A DNA stretch of 64,000 nucleotides, from positions 1 to 64,000 of the forward strand of contig NZ_WJIC01000015.1 of assembly GCF_009649815.1 (NCBI RefSeq). The letters are read 5' to 3'. Below the pieces are notes generated by a model. That model saw nothing but the letters and a program-made list of their open reading frames with translations. It did no database searches and was not told where the DNA came from. Source of the DNA: Nocardia sp. SYP-A9097 (lineage in GTDB: Bacteria; Actinomycetota; Actinomycetes; Mycobacteriales; Mycobacteriaceae). The translations under genes and the position numbers were made by a program. Positions 48,104 through 57,615 of the stretch are shown here, one piece after another. Position 1 is the first letter of the stretch. The number at the start of each line of letters is the position of its first letter.

Positions 48104-48748
48104 TTACGGAGCGGAGACGCGGCTGAAGAAGCCGATGCCGACACCGAGCGCGGCGGGCACGCCGGTCAGCACCAAGCCCGCGGCGGCACCCAGCGGGATA
48201 CCGACCAGCGCACCGGCCATGCAGCCGCCGACCCAGCCCGGCAGCAGAATCGGGGTGCCGAGGAACGCGCCGATGGCGCAGCCGCCGATACCACCGATGA
48301 GCGTGCCGACCATGGTGCCGACAGCGGTGATGACACCGAACTGCGAGGAGGCTGCCGAGAAGGCGGCATCCTGATCGGCCTGGCTGGCCACATTCTGCAG
48401 CGGCAAATCGGCCGGGTGGGCGGCGGCCGGATCCATATTCGGCGTCAAAGTGGCTGTGTTGCCGTCGATCTGGGCCGCGATCGGGAAGGCCAGACCGTCC
48501 TTGATGAAGTTCAGCGGGAAGGCGGTGACCAGGCCGCCCTGCGGGTCACGCAACTGGAACTGATCACCCTGGGTGGTCAGTGAGCCGATATCGGTCTTCA
48601 GAACCACCGATGCGCCTTCGATTTTGGCGTCGTAGTGGATGGCCATGGCCTCCGGCGCGTCGGCCGGGGCGGCGTAACTGGTGCCGGTGGTGATACCGAG
48701 GGCCGCGATGGCCAGAGCGGAGGTTGCGGCGAACTTCTTGAAACGCAT
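48104..48748 (-). CDS. Exported glycine-zipper protein (paralogue A)
   Basis: A 214-residue exported protein. A signal peptide (KKFAATSALAIAALGITTG, cleavage near SYA-AP) is followed by a beta-rich domain (GASVVLKTDIGSLTTQGDQFQL, GGLVTAFPLNFIKDG). The C-terminal half is dominated by small residues: AVGTMVGTLIGGIGGCAIGA, then GTPILLPGWVGGCMAGALVG and GIPLGAAAGLVLTG. The repeated GxxxG pattern is a glycine zipper, capable of tight helix packing in a membrane. Two Cys flank the PGWVG turn. A close paralogue follows on the same strand. Role unknown. Confidence 0.75.
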   Translation of the reverse strand: MRFKKFAATSALAIAALGITTGTSYAAPADAPEAMAIHYDAKIEGASVVLKTDIGSLTTQGDQFQLRDPQGGLVTAFPLNFIKDGLAFPIAAQIDGNTATLTPNMDPAAAHPADLPLQNVASQADQDAAFSAASSQFGVITAVGTMVGTLIGGIGGCAIGAFLGTPILLPGWVGGCMAGALVGIPLGAAAGLVLTGVPAALGVGIGFFSRVSAP

Positions 48749-48955
48749 GACTTCTCGTCGCTTTCTGCAGCGGGCGGGACCCCTGTCTTGGGGAGCAGGT
48801 CCTCGTCGAGCACCTGGTGACAAGAGTCGTGGTGAAGTGTTGCCAACGTGTTGCTAAATCGTGGCGACAATGGGTCTTCAAGCACGTTTCGGTTACAGTT
48901 CATGTTCAAACGGTCTTTTCAGGCCGCTTCAAGCAAACTTTCAGTACATAGAAGA

Positions 48956-48989
48956 GGGCCCGTACCAATCTTCGGATTGGTACGGGCCC
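48956..48989 (-). terminator. 15-bp hairpin with TTCG tetraloop
   Basis: A perfect 15-bp inverted repeat (48956-48970 with 48975-48989) of the form GGGCCCGTACCAATC closes the very stable loop C(TTCG)G. It lies just downstream of the minus-strand paralogue B. It probably terminates that gene before paralogue A. Confidence 0.85.
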
Positions 48990-49011
48990 CTATTGCTACA
49001 GCGCGCTGCTA

Positions 49012-49716
49012 CTACTGATTCGCGGGATCATTGATCCGCTGGAAGAACCCGATGCCGACGATGATCGCGGCCGGAACACCGGTCAGAACCAGGCCGGCGG
49101 CCGCGCCCAGCGGGATACCGATCAGCGCGCCGGTGAAGCAGCCACCGACCCAGCCCGGCAGCAGCACCGGGGTGCCCAGGAACGCACCCAGCGCACAACC
49201 GCCGATGCCACCGACCAGGGTGCCGATGAGGGTGCCGACAGCGGTGATGATGCCGAACTGCGAGCTGGCGGCCGATACGGCGTCATCGAACGCCTGCTGC
49301 TGCGCCACTTCGTGCACCGCCAGATCGGCCGGGCGCGCGGCGGCCGGATTCAGATCCGGGGTGAGCACTGCGCGCAGGCCGTCGATCGCGGCATGGATCG
49401 GGTACTGCATGCCGTCCTTGACGAACCCGAGCGGGAACGCGGTGACCAGACCGCCGCGATTGTCGAGCACCTGGAACTGGTCATCCTTGGTGGTCAGGGC
49501 ACCGGCGTCGGTAGTCAGGACCACCGAGTCACCTTCGATGGCCGCGTTCCAGTGGATCGACGGCACGAGGCCGTCCACCGCCTGGTTCAGGCCGTTGACA
49601 ATGTCCGGGACAGCGGGAAGAGCGGGGGCGGGGGCAGCGTGAACGGTTCCGGCAGTGATGCCGAGAGCCGCGATCACCATGGCCGACGTCGCGGCAACCT
49701 TGCTGAACTTGATCAC
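49012..49716 (-). CDS. Exported glycine-zipper protein (paralogue B)
   Basis: A 234-residue paralogue of the protein at 48.1-48.7 kb. A signal peptide (MIKFSKVAATSAMVIAALGI) with cleavage near VHA-AP leads to a slightly longer N-terminal segment (PDIVNGLNQAVDGLVPSIHW). The same beta domain (DSVVLTTDAGALTTKDDQF) and glycine-zipper C-terminus (GTLVGGIGGCALGAFLG, LLPGWVGGCFTGALIG) follow. The two proteins are most alike in the zipper half. It starts at GTG 49716. Each gene has its own terminator, so they are separate transcription units arising by tandem duplication. Confidence 0.75.
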   Translation of the reverse strand: MIKFSKVAATSAMVIAALGITAGTVHAAPAPALPAVPDIVNGLNQAVDGLVPSIHWNAAIEGDSVVLTTDAGALTTKDDQFQVLDNRGGLVTAFPLGFVKDGMQYPIHAAIDGLRAVLTPDLNPAAARPADLAVHEVAQQQAFDDAVSAASSQFGIITAVGTLIGTLVGGIGGCALGAFLGTPVLLPGWVGGCFTGALIGIPLGAAAGLVLTGVPAAIIVGIGFFQRINDPANQ

Positions 49717-50002
49717 TTCGTTGGTTTCCTTGCTCGATCACGGACATGGATTCGGTTTCGAGGCCTTTTCGAGCGCCCTAGTCAAGTATCCAGCAAGAAT
49801 TTACTGACAGGTAGCCAAGAAAGCGTATTGATAGCCGAGGTCACTAGCCGCGCGTTTGTGTGACCCGGCTTACAAGCTCGATGCGCGTGCAACGCGACTG
49901 GGCGAGCCGAACCCGATCAGCGATCCGCTCCAGGTTTGCCTGAGCATTGCTATGTAGCATGTTGAGGTCACTGCTCGGCCCCAATCGACCAGGAGGCAGG
50001 CA

Positions 50003-50581
50003 ATGCGCGTTGGCTTGATAGGCACCGGCCGCATCGGCGGCAATCTCGCCCGATTACTCACCGCGGGCGGGCACGAGGTACTACTGAGCGCCGCCCACCC
50101 GGGCGGACCCGACAAACTGGCCGCCGAACTCGGCCCCACGGCCACCGCCGTCACGCCACTCGAGGCGATCGAGAAGTCCGATGTCGTGGTCATCGCGGTC
50201 TGGTGGCAGGCCTTTCCCGCTATCGGCGAGGAGTACGGCAGTGCGTTGACGGGCCGTATCGTCATCGACCCGAGCAATCCGCTCACCGAGGTGAACGGGG
50301 TACCCACCCCACTGACCGTCCCGGACGGGCTCACCAGTCCGCAATTCCAGTTGCGAATGCTCGGCGATGTGCGGCTGGTCCGCACCTTCGGCGATCGCCT
50401 CGCGGCGGATCTGCTCGCCGACGGACAGCGCGGGCAGCAGGGCGGTCCACGCACCGAAATGCGTTATTGGAGTGATGATCCCGCTGCGGCCGCCGTGGTC
50501 GCACCGCTCATCGCCGGTGCCGGATTCACGCCGGTCGATGGGGGAACTCTGCAGGCGGCGCAGAACGCCGGGGAAAGCTGA
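50003..50581 (+). CDS. NADPH-dependent F420 reductase-like protein
   Basis: A 192-residue NAD(P)-binding protein with an N-terminal Rossmann motif GLIGTGRIGGNLARLL and a short C-terminal part. It belongs to the F420H2:NADP oxidoreductase-like/NAD(P)-binding group (DUF2520/ProC-like). AGGAGGC is placed well for the ATG. A pirin gene follows 33 bp later, so they may be co-transcribed. Cofactor F420 use is likely in Nocardia but not shown here. Confidence 0.82.
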   Translation: MRVGLIGTGRIGGNLARLLTAGGHEVLLSAAHPGGPDKLAAELGPTATAVTPLEAIEKSDVVVIAVWWQAFPAIGEEYGSALTGRIVIDPSNPLTEVNGVPTPLTVPDGLTSPQFQLRMLGDVRLVRTFGDRLAADLLADGQRGQQGGPRTEMRYWSDDPAAAAVVAPLIAGAGFTPVDGGTLQAAQNAGES

Positions 50582-50614
50582 GCCGTCCCCGTCCCACCGA
50601 CAGAAGGGCCGATC

Positions 50615-51466
50615 ATGACGACAATGCTGCCCGCACGTGGAGTCGAGAGTGTCACCGATCGCACCATGGGTGGACCCAATGCCCAGGTCGATCGCAATGC
50701 CATGGTGCTGCCGCCCGGCGATCCGACGGCGACCGATCCATTTCTGGCGCTGATGGAAGATTGGTTCAGCACAACGGGTTTCGACTGGCATCCGCATCGC
50801 GGCTTCGAAACAATCACCTATGTGGTGGAGGGCGAGCTCGAGCATCGCGATAATCGCGGCGGCCATGGTGTGCTGAATCCCGGTGACGCGCAATGGATGA
50901 CGGCAGGACGCGGGTTGTTGCACGCGGAGACCGCGTTCGAGGGCCGGGGCGTGCACACCCTGCAGTTGTGGCTGAATCTGCCCGCCGCCGACAAGCTGAT
51001 CGAGCCGAGTTATCAGGATCTGCGCGGGGAGCAGATGCCGGTGCGCCGGGAAGCGGGGGTGCGGGTGCGGGTGTTCTCCGGACGCTCCGGCGATGTGGTC
51101 GGTCCGGCACGAAATCATGTGCCGGTCACCATGATCGACGCACGGCTGGAACCGCGAGCCGGGTTCGCCCAGGAAATCCCCCCGGATCAGGAGGGATTCG
51201 CCTACGTAGTCGCCGGTCACGGCGAATTCGCCGGTGACACAGCGCATTCCGGTCAGGCCGTGCATCTGGAACGCGATCCCGGTGAGGCCACCTCGCTGCA
51301 GGTGCGCAATACCGGCTCCGAGCCGCTGCATTTTCTGCTCTGGACCGGCGCACCGCTGCGGGAACCGGTGGCCATGGGCGGCCCGTTCGTCATGAACAAT
51401 CAGGCGCAATTGCAGCAGGCCGTACTCGACTACCAGTCAGGCGAATTCGGCCCCTTCCCCGAGTAG
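50615..51466 (+). CDS. Pirin-family protein
   Basis: A 283-residue bicupin of the pirin/YhhW family. The metal site reads DWHPHRGFETITYVVEGELEHRD, and the following DAQWMTAGRGLLHAE gives a further His and Glu. The C-terminal cupin contains LLWTGAPLREPVAMGGPFVMN. Members can act as quercetin 2,3-dioxygenases or redox sensors. The ATG follows AGAAGGG. Confidence 0.9.
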   Translation: MTTMLPARGVESVTDRTMGGPNAQVDRNAMVLPPGDPTATDPFLALMEDWFSTTGFDWHPHRGFETITYVVEGELEHRDNRGGHGVLNPGDAQWMTAGRGLLHAETAFEGRGVHTLQLWLNLPAADKLIEPSYQDLRGEQMPVRREAGVRVRVFSGRSGDVVGPARNHVPVTMIDARLEPRAGFAQEIPPDQEGFAYVVAGHGEFAGDTAHSGQAVHLERDPGEATSLQVRNTGSEPLHFLLWTGAPLREPVAMGGPFVMNNQAQLQQAVLDYQSGEFGPFPE

Positions 51467-51519
51467 CGATACCGCGCGCCATACTGATCCGCATCCGTTC
51501 ATGATCGAGAGGGTGGCGA

Positions 51520-52500
51520 ATGGCCGAGACGATGCGCGCGGTGGTTCTCGATGCGCCCGGACCGCCCGAGGCGCTGCAGATTCGGGATCTGCCGATACCG
51601 GTGCCAGAGCCCGGGCAGGTGCTGATTCGGGTAATGGCCTTCGGACTCAATCGCTCCGAACTGCATACCCGGCTGGGATTGGCGGAGGGCGTGGTCTTTC
51701 CGCGCGTACCCGGTATCGAGGCGGCGGGGATTGTCGAGGCGTGCCCCGGCGGCGAATTCGAACCCGGACAGCAGGTGGCCACGCTCATGGGCGGGATGGG
51801 ACGCACCTTCGACGGCGGGTACGCCGAGTACACGTGTGTGCCTGTGGGACAGGTGATTCCGTTCCGGAGCACATTGCCGTGGGCGACTCTGGGTGCGATT
51901 CCGGAGATGCTGCAGACCTCCTACGGCTCGCTCACCGTCGGCTTGGACGCGCAGCCCGGCCAGTCGATTCTGATTCGCGGCGGCACCTCCTCGATCGGCA
52001 TGTGTACCGCGGTGCTGGCGAAGCAGCGCGGCATGATGGTGCTGGCCACCACCCGAAATCCGGATAAGGCCGAGGCCCTGCGCGGTGTCGGCGTCGACCA
52101 CGTCGTCCTGGACGACGGCGAGGTCGCCCCGGCCGTGCGCGAGCTCGTCGACGGCGGCGTCGACGTAGCGCTCGAACTGATCGGTACGCCCACCCTTCCG
52201 GATACCTTGCACGCCACCCGTTTTCACGGTGTCGTGTGCTTCACCGGCATGCTCTCCAACGTCTGGACGGTGGAGAACTTCTACCCGATCGGCTACCTCC
52301 CGCGGGGTGTCCGTCTGGCCGCCTACGGTGGCGAATCCGGCGACCTCCCCGCCGAGGTGCTGCAGAACTTCCTCGACGAGGTGACAGCGGGCACCCTCAC
52401 CGTCCCAATCAGCCGCATTTTCACCCTCGACCAGATCCGAGAGGCCCACAGCATTATGGAATCCGGCAGCGCCACCGGAAAACTCGTAGTCACGACCTGA
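51520..52500 (+). CDS. Zinc-independent quinone oxidoreductase-like dehydrogenase (MDR)
   Basis: A 326-residue medium-chain dehydrogenase. The N-terminal GroES-like domain includes VMAFGLNRSELHTRLG. The nucleotide fold has SILIRGGTSSIGMCTAVLAK (variant GxSSxG), as in NADPH quinone reductases. Zinc ligands of alcohol dehydrogenases are absent, so it is of the QOR type. GAGAGGG precedes the ATG. It lies 53 bp after the pirin gene. Confidence 0.9.
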   Translation: MAETMRAVVLDAPGPPEALQIRDLPIPVPEPGQVLIRVMAFGLNRSELHTRLGLAEGVVFPRVPGIEAAGIVEACPGGEFEPGQQVATLMGGMGRTFDGGYAEYTCVPVGQVIPFRSTLPWATLGAIPEMLQTSYGSLTVGLDAQPGQSILIRGGTSSIGMCTAVLAKQRGMMVLATTRNPDKAEALRGVGVDHVVLDDGEVAPAVRELVDGGVDVALELIGTPTLPDTLHATRFHGVVCFTGMLSNVWTVENFYPIGYLPRGVRLAAYGGESGDLPAEVLQNFLDEVTAGTLTVPISRIFTLDQIREAHSIMESGSATGKLVVTT

Positions 52501-52574
52501 TTCGGCGGCGCGACCGCGCTGTATCGCAGTTCTTCATCTCCCGGTGGCGGGGTGTCAGCGGTTACGGTGTCGGG

Positions 52575-53576
52575 ATGAACGAACCCGCGGTCGCACCGTT
52601 GCGAATCGGAATCCTCGGTGCGGCGCGCATCGCACCCTCGGCCCTGATCAATCCGGCCAAGAAGAACCCGGAGGTGGAGGTCGCGGCCGTGGCCGCCCGT
52701 AATCCCGGGCGGGCCAAGGCTTATGCGAGCAAGCACGGCATCGACGGGGTGTACGACGACTACGCCAAGCTGATCGCCGCGCCCGACCTGGATGCGGTCT
52801 ACATTCCGCTGCCGAATGGGTTGCACGGCAAATGGACTCGCGCCGCGCTCGCCGCCGGAAAGCATGTGCTGTGCGAGAAGCCGTTCACCGCGAATGCCGA
52901 TGAAGCCCGTGAAATCGCCGACCTGGCAAAGGATTCCGATCGTGTGGTGATGGAGGCATTCCATTACCGCTACCATCCCCTGACGCTGGCGGCCGAAAAG
53001 GTCATAGCCTCGGGCGAATTGGGCAAACTGGTCCGGGTAGAAGCTGCGTTCTGCATACCCCTGCCCGTGTTCTCCGATATCCGCTACAACTACGACCTCG
53101 CCGGTGGCGCATTGATGGACACGGGCTGCTACGCCGTCCACATGGCGCGCGTACTCGGCGGTGAGAACCCCGAAGTCACCGCGGCACAGGCGAAGGTCCG
53201 CGATCCGCGCATCGACCGCGCAATGACCGCCGAACTCGCCTTCCCGAGCGGCCATACCGGGAGCATCCGCTGTTCGATGTGGTCCTCGGACCTACTACGC
53301 GCGACCGCCCGGGTTATCGGCGAGCAAGGCGAACTTCACATCCTCAACTTCATCGGCCCCCAATTCCCGCACCGACTCACCGTCCGCTCCGAACGCGGCA
53401 AGCGCGTCGAACGATTCACCCACCGACCCACCTACGCATTCCAACTCGATGCCTTCGCCGCGGCCGTACTCCGCGGTGAACCGGTGAAAACCCCGCCCCA
53501 GGATTCGATCGACAATATGACCGTCATCGACGCCATCTACCGGGCCGCCGGCCTCCCGCTCCGCCAACCCAGCTGA
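52575..53576 (+). CDS. Gfo/Idh/MocA-family oxidoreductase
   Basis: A 333-residue NAD(P)-dependent sugar-dehydrogenase-type protein. The Rossmann start is GILGAARIAPSALI, and the catalytic EKP motif is HVLCEKPFTANADEA. The C-terminal substrate domain includes GGALMDTGCYAVHMARVL. The substrate is unknown. The ATG at 52575 lacks a strong ribosome site. It is the last of four plus-strand genes of general metabolism. Confidence 0.9.
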   Translation: MNEPAVAPLRIGILGAARIAPSALINPAKKNPEVEVAAVAARNPGRAKAYASKHGIDGVYDDYAKLIAAPDLDAVYIPLPNGLHGKWTRAALAAGKHVLCEKPFTANADEAREIADLAKDSDRVVMEAFHYRYHPLTLAAEKVIASGELGKLVRVEAAFCIPLPVFSDIRYNYDLAGGALMDTGCYAVHMARVLGGENPEVTAAQAKVRDPRIDRAMTAELAFPSGHTGSIRCSMWSSDLLRATARVIGEQGELHILNFIGPQFPHRLTVRSERGKRVERFTHRPTYAFQLDAFAAAVLRGEPVKTPPQDSIDNMTVIDAIYRAAGLPLRQPS

Positions 53577-53722
53577 CCCACTCGAGCAGCCGGCAACTTC
53601 ACCGAAACCCCGGCACTTTGCCGACCGATGACTACAGTGATGTCGTCGTCGGTAGTGGGGGTCGGTGTGGGCAGGGCACGGAACTCGATGCGCGTAATCG
53701 GCTCCGGCACAGGAGAATTCAT
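53537..53722 (-). CDS. Possible small protein divergent to the winged-helix gene
   Basis: A 61-residue frame starting MNSPVPEPITRIEFRALPTP with a good central hydrophobic pattern (ITVVIGRQSAGVSVKLP). Its 3' end overlaps the Gfo/Idh gene by 40 bases on the opposite strand. The start region faces the winged-helix gene 47 bases away. Coding character is moderate, so it may be real or a shadow. Confidence 0.3.
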   Translation of the reverse strand: MNSPVPEPITRIEFRALPTPTPTTDDDITVVIGRQSAGVSVKLPAARVGQLGWRSGRPAAR

Positions 53723-53769
53723 CGCGCTCGACGATCCGCGAACCTGACCACAGTGAAGAAGGAACCGAG

Positions 53770-54384
53770 ATGGACATGTCCGAAACGCGACTGACCGCGA
53801 GCGAGCGGTGCGCGCTACTGGTACTCATGGCCGAAGCCCGTGAGCTGACCAATGCCGAGCTGTACGCGACCGCCGGGATCAAACTCGACGGGAAGCATCG
53901 CCGCCACCTCAATGACCTGGGCCTGGTCAGCAGCACCATGGTGAATCGGGCCTTCGTACATGAACTCTCCGATCGCGGTGCGGTCTGGTGCGACACAGAG
54001 CTTTCCCGCGAACGCCCCGAGCGATCGGGCTCCGCGGGCGGTGCGCTGTACGCGCTACTGGCCGGGCTGCGGCGGTATCTGGACGACAGCGGGGTCGCGC
54101 TGGCCGATATCTTCCGGCCGGATGTGGCGAGCCAGGTCGAGGCGGCATACGCCGAACTGACCCGCGGCCGGGGCACGCCACTACGGCTGGCCGATCTGCG
54201 GGACCGGCTGGGCGGCGTGCCCCGCGACCAGGTCGATCGGGCATTGGAGGCGCTGGCCCGGCGCAATCACATTCACGTGCGCGCGGAGGCCGATCAAAAG
54301 ACCCTCACCCCGCAGGATCAGGAGGCCGCGGTCGTACTGGGCGGAACGCCACGACATCTGCTGACGATCGAGGTGTCTCGGTGA
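53770..54384 (+). CDS. Winged-helix protein partner of the dual ATPase
   Basis: A 204-residue soluble protein. The N-terminal part (ERCALLVLMAEARELTNAEL ... HRRHLNDLGLV) looks like a winged-helix domain. The C-terminal part contains a second helix-turn-helix-like stretch (RLADLRDRLGGVPRDQVDRA) and IHVRAEADQKTLTPQD. It has no enzyme motif. Its stop overlaps the GTG of the large ATPase gene (GTGA), so the two proteins are made together and probably interact. Two winged-helix units suggest DNA binding or a scaffold role for the ATPase. Confidence 0.7.
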   Translation: MDMSETRLTASERCALLVLMAEARELTNAELYATAGIKLDGKHRRHLNDLGLVSSTMVNRAFVHELSDRGAVWCDTELSRERPERSGSAGGALYALLAGLRRYLDDSGVALADIFRPDVASQVEAAYAELTRGRGTPLRLADLRDRLGGVPRDQVDRALEALARRNHIHVRAEADQKTLTPQDQEAAVVLGGTPRHLLTIEVSR

Positions 54385-57300
54385 ATGAGGAGCAGCGACA
54401 TGCGCTCTCATTGATTCAGTTCAGTAGTGCGGTCACCCCGAACCAGGTGTGGAGTCCGCTCACCTATCACGTCGACGGACTGCACCGGGAAGCCGTGGAG
54501 GCGATCACCCGGGCGGTATACGCGGCCGAGATCCGACCGCACAGCACACCGATCGGACTCGTCCTGAGCGGTGAACACGGGGTCGGCAAAACCCATATGC
54601 TCGGCTGGATTCGGCAGCACGTCCAGGAGCGTGGCGGCGCGTTCTTCATGCCCAAACTGATCGACGGCCGATCATTCTGGGCGGGCGCGGTACACGGAAT
54701 CGTCGGCCAACTACTGGGATCCGATGGCGGCCAACTGATTCCGATGCTCGACGCGCTCACCGAGCGCACCGGCTGCGGCGACGAACTGCGCATACGACTA
54801 CGCGGCACCCTGCCGCTGAACCGACCCGCACTCGACGAATTCATCGACCGCATAACCGAACTCGACGCGGAGGTGGCATTCCAATGCCGCGATACGCTGC
54901 GCGCGCTGGTGTTGTTCCAGGCCAGGGCGCTACGGGATATCGGGCACAGCTTCCTGACATTGGAGAGCGGTCTCGACGAGGCCGATCGGGCGGCGTGGGG
55001 ATTCCAGCAGCGGAGCCGGGCACCGCAACTGATCTTCGGTGACCTGATTCGACTGTTCGCGCTCACCGGGCCGGTCGTGCTGGCGATCGATCAAATCGAC
55101 TCCGTCATAGCGCAATCCGCGCACTCGAAGCGGGACGATCTCGCCAATGGGCTTGCCGATGCCCTCATGCGGATGCGCGAGGAGACGGTCCGGACACTCA
55201 TTGTGACCGCGTGTATTCCCAAATCCTGGGAGCTCATTACCGCCCGCGCGGTGAACTCGACGGCCGACCGCTTCAACGTGCTCGAACTCTCGACGGCAAT
55301 GCCATCGACCACGGTGGCATCGGCGATCGTCGAACGTCACCTCGGAAACCTGTACGGGGAGGCCGGTTTCGAGCCGCCCTACCCGACCTGGCCGGTCGCG
55401 CCGCAGGCTTTCGACGATCCCGGGATCACCCACTTCACGCCGCGACGGTTACTCCAGCAGGTGGAGAAGCACGTGCAGCACTGCCTGGCCACGCGCAAGG
55501 TCTTCGACCTCGAGGGATTCGGGGACCGGTCCCAGCCGACCTCACCTACGCCACCACAGCCCGCGCGTGGCGACCTCGCGGAACTCGATGATCGGTTCGC
55601 CAAGCTGTTCGAGACCGCCGATGTGTTCGCGCCGATGGATCCGAAACATGAAGACGGTCTTATGTTTTCGATCCTGACCTCGGCACTGCACTGCTATGCG
55701 CTGGAGCAGGCGGGCAGCGGGATCGATCTCATGGTCGATCCACAGAATATGGTCCAGCCCGCATTGCACGCACGGCTGCGCCGAACCCTCGACGAGGCCA
55801 CCGAGGACGAGGAGCACTGGAGCTTTCGGGCCATCTCGCACAGTCACCACACGGCCGTACTGACTCGACTGCGATCGGCCTGCCTGGAGGCGGGCATCGG
55901 GCCCGAGGCCGCCAAACGGCACCTGGTGATTCTGCGGAATACGGCATTCTCCGCAGGTCGGGCCACTACCGCGGCGCTCGCCGAATTCGAAGCCGCGCAC
56001 GGGATCGTGGTACCGATATCGGCCGATGACCTGCGCACTTTCACCGCGCTGGAGGCGATGCGGGCCGACAGCACGCCGGAGTTGCACGGCTGGCTGATGG
56101 CTCGACGCCCGGCGAGCGAATCGCAGTTGTTCAGCAAGTTCCTGGCCGATATTCCGACGGAACTCGCTGCTGAACAACAGTTTTCGGACACATTCAACAC
56201 GGAACCGGAGCCCGCGCCGGAACCGGTGACACCTGTTCAGGACCGAATCCGCGTCGATGTGCCCTCGATAATGCTGGGCCGAAACATAGCGAACGGCAGC
56301 GGTTTCCACGTACCGCTCCGGCAATTACGAAAGCACACAGCGATTTTCGCGGGCAGCGGATCCGGCAAGACCGTCCTGCTGCGCCGCCTGGTGGAAGAGG
56401 CCGCGCTGCAGGGCGTTTCATCCATCCTGGTCGACACCAACAATGACCTGGCACAGCTGGGCGATCGCTGGCCGTCACAGCCCGAGGCCTGGAGCAACGG
56501 TGATGCCGAGCGCGCGGAACGCTACTTCACCGAGACCGAGGTGCTGGTCTGGACGCCCCGGCGTGAGGCCGGTCGCCCGCTCGCACTGAATCCGCTGCCC
56601 GATTTCGGTGGCGTACTGGATGATCCGGACGAATTCCGCACCTCGGTCGACGCATCGGTGGCGGGCCTACTCCCGCGCACCGGCCTGACCACGCGAAAGC
56701 TGCCCACCGGCACAGCGGTCCTGACCGAGGCGATGACCTACTTCGCCCGCCGGGGCGGCAGCGAACTCAATGCCTTCGTAGCGCTGCTCGCCGACCTTCC
56801 GGACGGGGTCAGCACCATCCGGAACGCGAGCGCGCTGGCCACCTCCATGGCCGACGAACTGCGCGCGGCCATGATCAACGACCCGGTCTTCGGCGGCGCC
56901 GGTGAACGACTCGACCCCGGCACGCTACTGCGCCCCAGCCCGGGCAAACGGGCGCGCATCTCGGTGATCAGCTGCATCGGCCTGGCCACCGAAGAACAAC
57001 GCCAAACCTTCGTGAATCAGCTCGAATTGGCGCTCTTCGCGTGGATCAAACAAAACCCCGCCGGCGACCGCCCGCTCGGCGGCCTGCTGGTATTGGACGA
57101 AGCCCAGACCTTCGCACCCTCCAGCGGTACGAAGGCATCCACCGAGAGCACGATCAAGCTCGCCGCCCAGGCCCGCAAATACGGCCTCGGCCTGGTATTC
57201 GCGACCCAGGCACCCAAAGGCTTGCACAATATGATCACCGGCAACGCCGCGACACAATTCTTCGGACACCTCAACGCCTCGGTACAGATCCAAGCGGCCA

Positions 57301-57488
57301 AGGAATTGGCCCGCGCCAAAGGCGGCCAGGTGGAAGACATCTCCCGCCTCTCCACCGGCCGCTTCTACGGCAGCACCGAAGGAATCGCCTTCAGCAAACT
57401 CGCAACACTCATGTGCCTGACCCGCCACGGCGACAGCGCACTCACCGAGGAGGAAGTACTACACCGCGCACGCCGCGAACCCCGCTAA
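54381..57488 (+). CDS. Dual-ATPase protein: AAA (ORC-like) plus HerA/FtsK-like domain
   Basis: A 1035-residue cytosolic protein with two P-loop domains. Domain 1: Walker [10 protein letters not shown] (Lys70), Walker [10 protein letters not shown], and a downstream LIVTACIP sensor-like strand, resembling AAA/STAND-ORC ATPases. A middle region of about residues 400-620 has no motif I know. Domain 2: Walker [11 protein letters not shown] (Lys663), a DTNND strand, Walker [11 protein letters not shown] (Asp906, Glu907) and [10 protein letters not shown], matching HerA/VirB4-FtsK translocases. Such fusions act in DNA translocation, and related ATPases occur in defence systems such as BREX or Dnd/Ssp. 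No nuclease or methylase accompanies it here. The GTG start overlaps the winged-helix stop. Its 3' end abuts the rlmN relic. Confidence 0.85.
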   Translation: MNEEQRHALSLIQFSSAVTPNQVWSPLTYHVDGLHREAVEAITRAVYAAEIRPHSTPIGLVLSGEHGVGKTHMLGWIRQHVQERGGAFFMPKLIDGRSFWAGAVHGIVGQLLGSDGGQLIPMLDALTERTGCGDELRIRLRGTLPLNRPALDEFIDRITELDAEVAFQCRDTLRALVLFQARALRDIGHSFLTLESGLDEADRAAWGFQQRSRAPQLIFGDLIRLFALTGPVVLAIDQIDSVIAQSAHSKRDDLANGLADALMRMREETVRTLIVTACIPKSWELITARAVNSTADRFNVLELSTAMPSTTVASAIVERHLGNLYGEAGFEPPYPTWPVAPQAFDDPGITHFTPRRLLQQVEKHVQHCLATRKVFDLEGFGDRSQPTSPTPPQPARGDLAELDDRFAKLFETADVFAPMDPKHEDGLMFSILTSALHCYALEQAGSGIDLMVDPQNMVQPALHARLRRTLDEATEDEEHWSFRAISHSHHTAVLTRLRSACLEAGIGPEAAKRHLVILRNTAFSAGRATTAALAEFEAAHGIVVPISADDLRTFTALEAMRADSTPELHGWLMARRPASESQLFSKFLADIPTELAAEQQFSDTFNTEPEPAPEPVTPVQDRIRVDVPSIMLGRNIANGSGFHVPLRQLRKHTAIFAGSGSGKTVLLRRLVEEAALQGVSSILVDTNNDLAQLGDRWPSQPEAWSNGDAERAERYFTETEVLVWTPRREAGRPLALNPLPDFGGVLDDPDEFRTSVDASVAGLLPRTGLTTRKLPTGTAVLTEAMTYFARRGGSELNAFVALLADLPDGVSTIRNASALATSMADELRAAMINDPVFGGAGERLDPGTLLRPSPGKRARISVISCIGLATEEQRQTFVNQLELALFAWIKQNPAGDRPLGGLLVLDEAQTFAPSSGTKASTESTIKLAAQARKYGLGLVFATQAPKGLHNMITGNAATQFFGHLNASVQIQAAKELARAKGGQVEDISRLSTGRFYGSTEGIAFSKLATLMCLTRHGDSALTEEEVLHRARREPR

Positions 57489-57615
57489 CCCCGATGCGTG
57501 ATCCACAACCGGCAGGCTAGTTCGTCCTACGACGAGCGTGCAGCCAGGGATCCCAATTGTCCGGCTCCGCCGCCCTACCTGCACCCTCGCGGAAGGATTC
57601 GCTCCGGGCAGCCGC

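Noticed and set aside
53988-54380. A 131-residue extension of the dual ATPase
   Set aside because: It lies over the winged-helix gene in another frame with Arg/Ala-rich nonsense sequence; the GTGA overlap at 54381 is the natural start.
57459-57615. C-terminal extension of the truncated RlmN-like frame
   Set aside because: It arises only because a one-base deletion moves the native stop out of frame; the added residues overlap the ATPase gene and resemble no protein.
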